Shown piece after piece: positions 6,090-12,668 of a stretch of DNA of 14,710 nt. Made by a program: the position numbers and the translations under genes. Position 1 is the first letter of the stretch; each line of letters begins with the position of its first letter. The stretch covers positions 1-14,710 of the forward strand of contig JAUWHN010000037.1 in NCBI GenBank assembly GCA_030605865.1, given 5' to 3'. Origin of the DNA: Candidatus Portnoyibacteriota bacterium (lineage in GTDB: Bacteria; Patescibacteriota; Minisyncoccia; RBG-13-40-8-A; JAUWHN01). The notes under the pieces were generated by a model. The model was not told the DNA's origin. It was given only the letters and a program-made list of their open reading frames with translations, and searched no databases.

Positions 6090-6633
6090 AAACTCCGAGA
6101 TTAATGGTACTTTTCACGTCTCCGGTTAAAACCACAATCCCTTTTTCCCTTAAGCCCCCTCGTTCTCTCTCTCCTACTTTGACTATTTGGAGAGAATAGA
6201 TATCAATAGAATATTCCATATTCTCAAGCTGAACTAAAAATCTAATAAGATTGGGAAAGTTTCCCCATAACGAAATCTGAAAAGATAAAATATCTTCTTC
6301 AGGCGAACCGACCTCTCTAATTTCTTGATAATTACTGCTCAAGGTAGCGATTTCCTCAATCGCCAGTATAAAATCAATGACTTTGTCCGGAGAAAGAAAA
6401 TATTTATTGATTTCCGGAATTTGAGACTCAATATCAAAATACTCACTCCTAAGTCTTGTCAAATAGTCGGTGCCACGTTCCTCAAAAGATACCAGAGAAT
6501 TATTTTTCTCTACAAAGTCATCTGAAACTGCTTTGACTTTTGCTACCAAAGGACGAATCAAAAAAAACAGTAAAACAATAATTACTACTGCCAAAATAAC
6601 TAAGGTTAAATAAATTTTTCGTTGTGTATTCAT
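6076..6633 (-). CDS. pilO: Type IV pilus assembly protein PilO
   Basis: This 185-residue bitopic protein has a short cytoplasmic N-terminus (MNTQRK), one transmembrane helix at about 8-28, a helical stretch to about residue 80, and a ferredoxin-like C-terminal part. LSPDKVIDFILAIEEIA followed by GNFPNLIRFLVQLENM is characteristic of the PilO periplasmic domain. PilO pairs with PilN to form the alignment complex that links the cytoplasmic motor to the growing pilus. The assignment rests on domain pattern plus its place directly after pilM and pilN, 1 nt after the pilN stop. It overlaps the next gene by 14 nt. Family sequence identity is usually low, so the call depends partly on synteny. Confidence 0.85.
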   Translation of the reverse strand: MNTQRKIYLTLVILAVVIIVLLFFLIRPLVAKVKAVSDDFVEKNNSLVSFEERGTDYLTRLRSEYFDIESQIPEINKYFLSPDKVIDFILAIEEIATLSSNYQEIREVGSPEEDILSFQISLWGNFPNLIRFLVQLENMEYSIDIYSLQIVKVGERERGGLREKGIVVLTGDVKSTINLGVYVKY

Positions 6634-6634
6634 C

Positions 6635-7165
6635 TTAATCTATGAAAATAAAGTTTATGTAAAAATCAATATCCTCTGATTTGGTTAGATTAGATAATGG
6701 AAAATCAAAATCACTAACATAAGGAGCTCTTTCTAAATTATTTTTAAAAGTCAAAAGAATATCCCTGGTTGAAGCATGGCCCCGGATAATTGCTTTTCCC
6801 GATTTTTCAAGAGACATATTATTAAATCGAATACCTGAAGGCACCCCTTGAGTTAAAATTTCCAACATTAGAGAAAACTCAACTCGTTCTTCTTGATATT
6901 CCTCCAAAAAAGCTAGATTTTGATTTACTTCTTTTATTTTTTCTTCTAAATTCTCTAGTTCTTCTATCTCTGACTTAGCCTGCCAGGAAATCAATTCTTT
7001 CTCAAGCTGGGCCAAATTTATATTTAGATAAAACAAGGCAATTACAAGTACTAAAGTTAAAATAAAAACCACTAAAATTGCAGCTATGCCAAAGACTGCG
7101 ATAGCTTGATTTAATAAATCTAATCTTAATTCTCTTTTTTGTTTTGGAGGAAGTAGATTTAACAT
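6635..7165 (-). CDS. pilN: Type IV pilus assembly protein PilN
   Basis: This 176-residue bitopic protein begins MLNLLPPKQK, the conserved cytoplasmic segment by which PilN binds PilM in characterised systems. A transmembrane helix at about 20-50 follows, then a coiled coil rich in Glu, Leu and Lys (about 53-95). The C-terminal ferredoxin-like domain contains LTQGVPSGIRFNNMSLEKSG, the usual PilN layout. It begins 1 nt after the TGA of pilM, so reinitiation is likely, and ends 1 nt before pilO. The length is in the usual PilN range. Confidence 0.9.
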   Translation of the reverse strand: MLNLLPPKQKRELRLDLLNQAIAVFGIAAILVVFILTLVLVIALFYLNINLAQLEKELISWQAKSEIEELENLEEKIKEVNQNLAFLEEYQEERVEFSLMLEILTQGVPSGIRFNNMSLEKSGKAIIRGHASTRDILLTFKNNLERAPYVSDFDFPLSNLTKSEDIDFYINFIFID

Positions 7166-7166
7166 A

Positions 7167-8279
7167 TCATTGTCGGCAACTAATATCCCACAAGGCCAGA
7201 CCTAAAGCAGTGACATAAGTTAATGACTCTTGGTAAGATAGCTCGGGAATTGACTTGATTGGCGGCTTTAAAATATTAACCCAGGGGTTTCCGCAAACAA
7301 CCGGGATTTTAAATCTCTCGGACAAAAATTGAGGAAGGCCCTTAAGATTAGCTCCGCCGCCACAAAGCATTATTTTAGAAATTTCGCCGCCCGAACCATG
7401 TTCATGGGGAGCAGCATGTTCTCTGTGAAATACAATATACTTTTCAATTTCTTCGACCAAACTATTTAAAGCAGGAAGTAAAATGCTTAACACTTTATCA
7501 CCATGCTTGGTATTACTCAATCCTACCTTAACTTTAAGTCTCCATGCTTCTGCTGTTGTCATTTTTAAATTTTTAGCAATAGCATTAATCATCCGTCGGT
7601 TAGAAATAGAAATACTGGTTGTAAAACGAACGGCATGACCAGAAAAAATAATAAAACTAGTCCGAGTGGATCCCAAATCAACAATAAGAAGAGGTTTTTT
7701 AGCAATAGCCTGTTTAACCAAACTTCTAGCCGTTGCCAAAGACTCAACTTCTAACGCAATTGGCCGAAGGCCCGCTCTTTCTAAAACCTCGACATAATCA
7801 TTAACAAGCGTTTTAGAAACAGCATTAATCAGAATATCTAAATGGTCTAAACGATTAACGAGCGGCTTAACAACCTCCCAATCCAGATAAACTTCATCAA
7901 TAGACATAGGGATATTGGCTTCGGCTTCCCACTTAACTGCTTCTTTCGCCTCGGCTAATTTCATCTTGGGAAGCTGAATTACCTGGACAAAAGCATGTTG
8001 TTCGGGCAAAGAACAAACAACGTATTTTGTTTTAAGCTTTTTGTCCTTAACTTCTTTTGCTACCTCTTTAATAATTTTTATCAAATCATCTTTCTTTTGA
8101 ATCTTCCCTTCATTAATAATGCCTTTAGGGATTTCTTTTCTGCCAAAACTTTCTAACCTTATCTCCTTTCTGTGCCTTTTCAAAAAAGCTATTTTCATAG
8201 ACAAATCCGAAATATCCAAGCCAAAAGCCGGTGGGGTAATTTGAGAAATATTACGAAAAAGAATATCTTTTAGATTCAT
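7167..8279 (-). CDS. pilM: Type IV pilus assembly ATPase-fold protein PilM
   Basis: This 370-residue cytoplasmic protein has the actin/FtsA-like fold. The first phosphate motif is FGLDIS (D22). The second is LIVDLGSTRTSF (D201), and the adenosine motif is LCGGGANLKG (C306 to about 312). Between them LPEQHAFVQVIQLPKM and EAVKWEAEANIP are typical PilM segments. PilM recruits PilN at the membrane and links the ATPase ring to the alignment complex. It starts 4 nt after the PilX-like gene. A full AAGGAGGT site lies inside that gene's last codons. It ends 1 nt before pilN. No missing nucleotide motif was seen. Confidence 0.93.
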   Translation of the reverse strand: MNLKDILFRNISQITPPAFGLDISDLSMKIAFLKRHRKEIRLESFGRKEIPKGIINEGKIQKKDDLIKIIKEVAKEVKDKKLKTKYVVCSLPEQHAFVQVIQLPKMKLAEAKEAVKWEAEANIPMSIDEVYLDWEVVKPLVNRLDHLDILINAVSKTLVNDYVEVLERAGLRPIALEVESLATARSLVKQAIAKKPLLIVDLGSTRTSFIIFSGHAVRFTTSISISNRRMINAIAKNLKMTTAEAWRLKVKVGLSNTKHGDKVLSILLPALNSLVEEIEKYIVFHREHAAPHEHGSGGEISKIMLCGGGANLKGLPQFLSERFKIPVVCGNPWVNILKPPIKSIPELSYQESLTYVTALGLALWDISCRQ

Positions 8280-8283
8280 AAGT

Positions 8284-9543
8284 TTACTCGACCTCCTTCC
8301 ATTCCAGTATTTCCCAGGAACCTCCGGGACCAGTGGAAAAAAAAGTGTCTTTTAATCCACTCTCATACTCAATGAGAGCATCATTGTCTAAATAAATTTG
8401 ATAAGCTGTTCCTTCTCTTATTTTAACATTGCTACGAAGTCGAAGCATACCATTTGCAGCATAAAGAATAGCACCTTCGGCATTATTGACTACGTCAATG
8501 GCCGGATTATCGGGATCATCTTTGGAATCATTAGTCGAAAGGAGCATAATATAACTTCCCTCTATTCCCGAGCCAGCTAGTCTTACATCATTCTCTACTT
8601 TAATTTTCCCATCGGCAAGAACAATGCCGCTAATAGAGCCATAATCTGAATCCAGCCTAATCTCGGCATTCTGTCCGGGTAAAATATTTCCTTCGGTAGT
8701 TGCGCCGTTGCCCGCTACCCAGATTACGCCGGTAATTACTAAAACAGCATTGTTTTCAAGTATTAAGTCTCCTTCTATTTTCTGGGGTCCTAAATATACA
8801 GTGGTATTCTGGGGGACAATATAATTATCACCATGAACACAGCCGGGATCATTATTACAACTGGCTTCATTTTGCCAGGCAGCAATGGTTTCTTGGCTTA
8901 TTGGAAGAGATCTGGACAAAACCGGATCGCTTAGAATTCCTTCCTGTCCACAATTACTATTACTACCCCAATAATAAAGGGTGCCCCCAATCGTACAATC
9001 ATAACAATTGTAGGCATAAGCATCTCCATTTATAGATAAATCTTGTATCTTGTTATCACCGGCTACTTTTACTGCGCCGGCAATAATGCCAGCTCCTATT
9101 ACATCACCATTAGAAAAAACATTGCCCTGGATCTTGGAATTATTCTCCATAATCATTCCTCCATCCCCTACCTGGGCTCCGTAATGAAAATTTACTTCTT
9201 CGGTAGTTATTGCTCGAATTGCTCTGATTTTTCTGATGCGGTTTTTTATGTTCCCGGAGGATATAATTGTTCGAGAACCGCCAATAGGGTCTGCTATTTC
9301 TATTGTAGCAGTTCCGTCGCCAACTGTGAAATTATTGGTTTTGGAAAAATTCATATCTTTGTTCAGACGCAAAAGGCTATCCTCAATTCCGGCCTCAGCA
9401 GCATAATAAGCTTGGACAGAATAAATGTTGTTTCTAACTATCTTAACGTTGTTTAAACTAATATAACCGGCGCTCAAAACAATAACCAAACCGGCAGATA
9501 GAACTAATAAGGTGGCTAATATAACAACAAATCCCTTGTTCAT
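8284..9543 (-). CDS. Large PilX-like pilin with predicted beta-solenoid body
   Basis: This 419-residue protein starts MNKGFVVIL, a prepilin-like leader with a possible cleavage after Gly4. The position +5 after that site is Leu rather than the usual Glu. The hydrophobic helix runs to about residue 28 and is followed by AYYAAEAGIEDSLLRL, the signature of PilX-type N-termini. From about residue 125 the chain consists of short repeating turns such as NNSKIQGNVFSNGDVIG and KIEGDLILENNAVLVITG, consistent with a right-handed beta-solenoid. Five Cys lie in the middle (NCYDC, SNCGQ, SCNNDPGC). Lack of Glu5 and large size recall GspK/PilX tip proteins, so a tip or adhesin role is inferred. The start overlaps the previous stop as ATGA, and GGGGGGAG lies just upstream. 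Confidence 0.8.
   Translation of the reverse strand: MNKGFVVILATLLVLSAGLVIVLSAGYISLNNVKIVRNNIYSVQAYYAAEAGIEDSLLRLNKDMNFSKTNNFTVGDGTATIEIADPIGGSRTIISSGNIKNRIRKIRAIRAITTEEVNFHYGAQVGDGGMIMENNSKIQGNVFSNGDVIGAGIIAGAVKVAGDNKIQDLSINGDAYAYNCYDCTIGGTLYYWGSNSNCGQEGILSDPVLSRSLPISQETIAAWQNEASCNNDPGCVHGDNYIVPQNTTVYLGPQKIEGDLILENNAVLVITGVIWVAGNGATTEGNILPGQNAEIRLDSDYGSISGIVLADGKIKVENDVRLAGSGIEGSYIMLLSTNDSKDDPDNPAIDVVNNAEGAILYAANGMLRLRSNVKIREGTAYQIYLDNDALIEYESGLKDTFFSTGPGGSWEILEWKEVE
8291..8298 (-). promoter_or_regulatory. Strong Shine-Dalgarno site for pilM
   Basis: AAGGAGGT on the minus strand is nearly the full complement of the usual 16S rRNA tail. It lies within the last codons of the PilX-like gene and 11 nt before the pilM ATG, slightly farther than optimal. 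It shows that the organism uses conventional ribosome binding sites. Confidence 0.65.
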
Positions 9544-10067
9544 TTTCTAATGCTCCCCCCAGAGCTTAAACTATAAGAATATTGATACTCGGAAACCGGG
9601 GTATCGTATTCTAAAGTTAAATCAATTCGAGAAGCTGAAGCTAAATATTCAAATTCTAAATTGGTTACTTTGAGATTTTCGGAAATTAAAAGCTGGGAAT
9701 TTCGACTTTCTCTTTTTATATAAAGTCTCTTGTGATTTTCCTCGCCATCTAAATAAAAATCTATATAAGTTATTTGCTCTCCCTCGGGCAATTCTTGGCT
9801 TGTTTCTAAACTTAATTGACCGGGATGACTATTAAAAACACTGGTTGGGGTATAAATACTGTTTGCTCTTTTTATCTCATAAACCATGGCTTTCATTGCT
9901 GAATAAGTCCCCAAAGAAACCTCTTTCTTAATCCGGCTTTTGGTGGTGGCTTTTATAAAAGCCGTAGCAAAAAGAGTAACCGTAGTTATCAGTATTACAA
10001 AAACAGCAACATAGACTATAAGTTCAGTTAAGGTAAATCCTTTTTTGTTACATGTTTCATGTTTCAT
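9540..10067 (-). CDS. Type IV prepilin-like protein (PilW/GspJ position)
   Basis: This 175-residue protein has the leader MKHETCNKKG and then FTLTEL, a canonical prepilin peptidase site with Glu at +5, followed by a hydrophobic helix to about residue 35. A globular part follows, with DFYLDGEENHKRLYIKRES and a beta-rich end. Its place after a PilV/GspI-like pilin and before a PilX/GspK-like one suggests the minor pilin slot of PilW/GspJ; sequence alone would not settle this. The start codon lies in a tandem 7-bp repeat in which each copy carries an ATG in a different frame, and only the ATG at 10065-10067 is in frame. The gene overlaps its successor as ATGA. Confidence 0.82.
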   Translation of the reverse strand: MKHETCNKKGFTLTELIVYVAVFVILITTVTLFATAFIKATTKSRIKKEVSLGTYSAMKAMVYEIKRANSIYTPTSVFNSHPGQLSLETSQELPEGEQITYIDFYLDGEENHKRLYIKRESRNSQLLISENLKVTNLEFEYLASASRIDLTLEYDTPVSEYQYSYSLSSGGSIRK

Positions 10068-10075
10068 GTTTCATG
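10051..10075. repeat. Tandem heptamer repeat (CATGTTT) spanning a prepilin start
   Basis: Three exact CATGTTT units (10051-10071) plus a partial fourth (CATG, 10072-10075) read on the minus strand as repeated ATGAAAC. They give four ATGs at 10053, 10060, 10067 and 10074 in shifting frames. Only 10067 continues into the pilin. The ATG at 10074 gives a five-codon peptide ending in TGA, and the one at 10053 is followed at once by TAA. Unit length is not a multiple of three, so copy-number change would alter the start context. Confidence 0.85.
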
Positions 10076-10077
10076 AC

Positions 10078-10551
10078 TCACTCTTGCCAATTAGTTATAA
10101 AAGTCACCAAGTTCTCCTCTGTGCTTCCTTGACGGTCGCTCCAGCTGATAGCAACCGTAACTTTCCGAGTATTCTCATCCTTGGCTCCCGAACCACTTAT
10201 ATTATGATTAACATCTCGATAAACCTCGTTAAAAACAATTGTCCGAGTAAACTTATTAATAGTCTCGTTTCCCAAAACAATGTTCCAACCAATAGCCGAA
10301 CTTTCCGAATGATAATCAATGCCCGTTGTAAGACCGCTTATTCCCGCAGACTCTTCCCATGTGGTATTATCTCGAAAATTACGCACTGCTTCCATCGCTT
10401 CCTCGGCAAACGAAACAGCTTTTAATCTCATCCTGCCTCGCTCGGCAATCCTGACCTCAAAAGCAAAAAATCCTAAAATAGCAGTAAAAACCGCAATAAT
10501 AACGGCTATTGCTACTAAAATTTCTATTATCGTGAAGCCTTTTTGTTTCAT
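10078..10551 (-). CDS. Type IV prepilin-like protein (PilV/GspI position)
   Basis: This 157-residue protein has a short leader MKQKG and then FTIIEILVAIAV, a textbook class III signal with Glu at +5. The helix continues to about residue 32 (VRIAERGRMRLKA follows). SFAEEAMEAVRNFRDN is typical of PilV/GspI-type minor pilins. The soluble part is small and beta-rich, ending NLVTFITNWQE. No cysteines are present. It begins 3 nt after the preceding pilin gene, and no good Shine-Dalgarno site is visible. Its TGA is followed by GTC and the repeated ATGAAAC array that starts the next pilin, so coupling is likely. It is shorter than the other two prepilins and could be a structural subunit, but the operon position favours a minor pilin. 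Confidence 0.83.
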   Translation of the reverse strand: MKQKGFTIIEILVAIAVIIAVFTAILGFFAFEVRIAERGRMRLKAVSFAEEAMEAVRNFRDNTTWEESAGISGLTTGIDYHSESSAIGWNIVLGNETINKFTRTIVFNEVYRDVNHNISGSGAKDENTRKVTVAISWSDRQGSTEENLVTFITNWQE

Positions 10552-10554
10552 AAT

Positions 10555-11424
10555 TTACTGTTTTTCTTTTGTTCCCCCATATAGCCCCTCAATTACTGTA
10601 TCATCTGTATCAGCCAGATAATGAGCAATTTCTTTTTCCGCGGCATTTTTAATAATATAAACATAAACTTCTTCGGTATTTTTTCCATCGTTACGGTCAC
10701 GATGAATGCATAAATGAGTAATGGGATCTAATTGGTAAGTATGTATTCTAAATTTTTGAATGGCGCCATTGACTTCAAACTCTCCTTCCCAATCAAAACT
10801 TGCCGAGGTAAAATAATCATCCATTAAAACCTCTTTTGTCTGGACGGCATTAATAAAATCAAATTTCAACTTATCTGCGCCAGCTATACTCCAGTCTTCT
10901 AAATCAAAATGAACATGCCTTGAATCAGTTATTCGAGCGCCGGGCTCCGGAAAGGATTCTGGCTGGGTGCTTATTTCTCCGGAAGAATAAACATAAATGG
11001 TTTGTGTTTCGTTAGTGATTGAGGATTGGATGACAACCGAACCATAATTATCAGTACTACCATCAAGAAGCTTAAAAACAACCTCATTGCCACCCCCATT
11101 AAAACTAATATTAGAAATTTCAACGGAAGAAGGTAGGTCATGAACTTCGTCAAAAGAAGTGCTGCGAAGAATATATTTGTCGGGGCTTGAAGTTGTATCA
11201 AAATAAACACCGTATTGAACAGACCCTTCGGAGGCCACTGTCTTGTTTCTGGCAGTATTTAAAGTGCTGATAATATTATCGCGAGAAGTATCAAGATCGC
11301 TCTTTTTGGTTAAATTATAAAAGGCAGCAGCTGAAATAACTAAAATAACCGTCAACACGGCAATGGCAATTAGAAGCTCAACAAGAGTATAACCCTGCCT
11401 GCCGGCAGGCATGGCTTTTTTCAT
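10555..11424 (-). CDS. Type IV prepilin-like protein with palindrome-encoded leader (FimT/GspH position)
   Basis: This 289-residue protein begins MKKAMPAGRQG and then YTLVELLIAIAV, with the expected cleavage after Gly11 and Glu at +5. The helix runs to about residue 32, followed by ISTLNTARNKTVASEG, typical of FimT/GspH-type pilins. Residues 5-11 of the leader come from a GC-rich palindromic insert that also provides the cleavage-site Gly. The body is longer than usual for this class: after a GspH-like part to about residue 155 there is an extra beta-rich part with HVHFDLEDWSI and THLCIHRDRNDGKN. The start overlaps the pilC stop as ATGA. A second possible start is Met5, which would shorten the leader to seven residues. 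Confidence 0.85.
   Translation of the reverse strand: MKKAMPAGRQGYTLVELLIAIAVLTVILVISAAAFYNLTKKSDLDTSRDNIISTLNTARNKTVASEGSVQYGVYFDTTSSPDKYILRSTSFDEVHDLPSSVEISNISFNGGGNEVVFKLLDGSTDNYGSVVIQSSITNETQTIYVYSSGEISTQPESFPEPGARITDSRHVHFDLEDWSIAGADKLKFDFINAVQTKEVLMDDYFTSASFDWEGEFEVNGAIQKFRIHTYQLDPITHLCIHRDRNDGKNTEEVYVYIIKNAAEKEIAHYLADTDDTVIEGLYGGTKEKQ
11396..11411. repeat. 16-bp perfect palindromic insert encoding MPAGRQG
   Basis: TGCCTGCCGGCAGGCA is a perfect 16-bp palindrome in otherwise AT-rich DNA. Read on the minus strand it encodes the core of MPAGRQG in the prepilin leader. I recall this peptide as widespread in CPR proteins, which indicates a dispersed element inserted in frame. Confidence 0.75.
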
Positions 11425-12662
11425 ATTGTTCCCATCATTGAATACATTGGTTGAATCATTGAAATTGCGAAAAAAGCCACTGCTCCACCCAAAATAATCA
11501 TCAAAATAGGTTCAATTACCGAAGCAAGATTATCAGTAATATTTTTTACTTCTTCTTCGTAAAAATCAGCTAATCGTTCCATAATACCTGAAAGTTCTCC
11601 GGTCTGTTCTCCTACTCCTATCATCTGGACCACTAAAACCGGGTAAAGCTTCCTGTGTTTTTCTAAAGACTGCTGAATTCTCTTCCCTTTTTTGATGCTT
11701 TCAGATGCTTCTATTAAAGAATTAGAGTAAAAAATATTACCAAGGGTTTTAGAGGTCGTTTTTAAAGATTCAACAACTGGGAGTCCGCTTTTAACAAGCG
11801 ATGCAAAACTTCGAGCAAATCGAGCGCAATTCACCTTTTGAACAATTTTGCCAAATATAGGAATTCTAAGAGAAATATAACCGAATACTCTTTTTCCTGT
11901 TTTGCTGCGATAGAATTTGATTAAAATAAATGCCAAAATCAAAAAAGCAATTACTCCAATATACAAGTAACTGCCTAGAAATTTGCTAATTTTTATAAGA
12001 ATTTGGGTAGTTATGGGTAATTCAACATTCATTTCCTCAAAAACAACCATTAGCTTCGGCACCACCATTAACATCATCAAAATGCCAATACCGGTCATTG
12101 CTACTAAGATTATTATGGGATAAAACATTGCCCCTCTAACCCTTGACTTTAACTCATGCTCTCTTTTTAGATACCGAGCAAGCATTTTTAAAACCTCCTC
12201 TAAGCTACCTCCTTTTTCTCCCACCCCTATCATACTGACAAAAAATTCATTAAAAATCCGGGGATACTTAGCCATACTTTCAGCTAAGGTCTTACCTTTT
12301 TTAATATCATCCAATAATTTTTTAATGATTTCTTTAAATTTTTGGTTCTCGGTTTGCTTTATTAAAAGCTCTAATCCCTGATTAAGAGAAAAACCAGCTC
12401 CAATCATTACTGCCAAATGTCTGGCAAACATTAATTTATCAACTAAAGAAACCCTTCCAAAGCTTATTTTAAAAATGCCCTTTTTTTGACCTCCGGCCGA
12501 TCCGCCGAAGGCGGGCTCTTCTTCCTTCAAGCTCCTGACCGAAGTTAAAATATAACCCTTTGTTCGAAGGGCTTGAGCTAAAGCATGCTTATCTTTTGCC
12601 TCCCAGGTTCCGGTCTTTGTTTCACCTTCCGAAGATTTAGCAGTGTAATAAAAAGTCGGCAT
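11421..12662 (-). CDS. pilC: Type IV pilus inner-membrane platform protein PilC
   Basis: This 413-residue polytopic protein has two GspF/T2SSF domains, at roughly 78-200 and 280-400. Each contains the FARxLAVMIGAGFSL or FARSFASLVKSGLPV type of opening, and the VSMIGVGEKGGSLEEVL and VQMIGVGEQTGELSGIM repeats confirm the duplication. Transmembrane helices lie near 175-205, 228-250 and 385-405. PilC transmits PilB motor action to pilin assembly. The N-terminal MPTFYYTAKSSEGE segment is standard. Residues 50-58 (PAFGGSAGG) in the linker before the first domain come from a palindromic insert. It begins 6 nt after the pilB stop and its TGA overlaps the next ATG. Confidence 0.95.
   Translation of the reverse strand: MPTFYYTAKSSEGETKTGTWEAKDKHALAQALRTKGYILTSVRSLKEEEPAFGGSAGGQKKGIFKISFGRVSLVDKLMFARHLAVMIGAGFSLNQGLELLIKQTENQKFKEIIKKLLDDIKKGKTLAESMAKYPRIFNEFFVSMIGVGEKGGSLEEVLKMLARYLKREHELKSRVRGAMFYPIIILVAMTGIGILMMLMVVPKLMVVFEEMNVELPITTQILIKISKFLGSYLYIGVIAFLILAFILIKFYRSKTGKRVFGYISLRIPIFGKIVQKVNCARFARSFASLVKSGLPVVESLKTTSKTLGNIFYSNSLIEASESIKKGKRIQQSLEKHRKLYPVLVVQMIGVGEQTGELSGIMERLADFYEEEVKNITDNLASVIEPILMIILGGAVAFFAISMIQPMYSMMGTI
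12493..12516 (-). repeat. GC-rich palindromic insert encoding PAFGGSAGG
   Basis: A GC-rich block in pilC contains CCGCC (12502-12506) and GGCGG (12510-12514) as a 5-bp stem around GAA, beside the 6-bp palindrome CGGCCG (12494-12499). It is translated as PAFGGSAGG in the linker before the first GspF domain. As with the other inserts, I recall this peptide from unrelated CPR proteins. Confidence 0.6.
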
Positions 12663-12668
12663 AAATTT

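Noticed and set aside
9043..9456. 137-codon plus-strand open frame opposite the PilX-like gene
   Set aside because: It is antisense to a well-supported pilin gene, has low-complexity Ser/Tyr/Asn/Cys-rich composition and no recognisable domain.
10045..10425. 126-codon plus-strand frame starting in the heptamer repeat
   Set aside because: It lies antisense to a canonical prepilin with a clear cleavage site; its start is only a by-product of the repeat.
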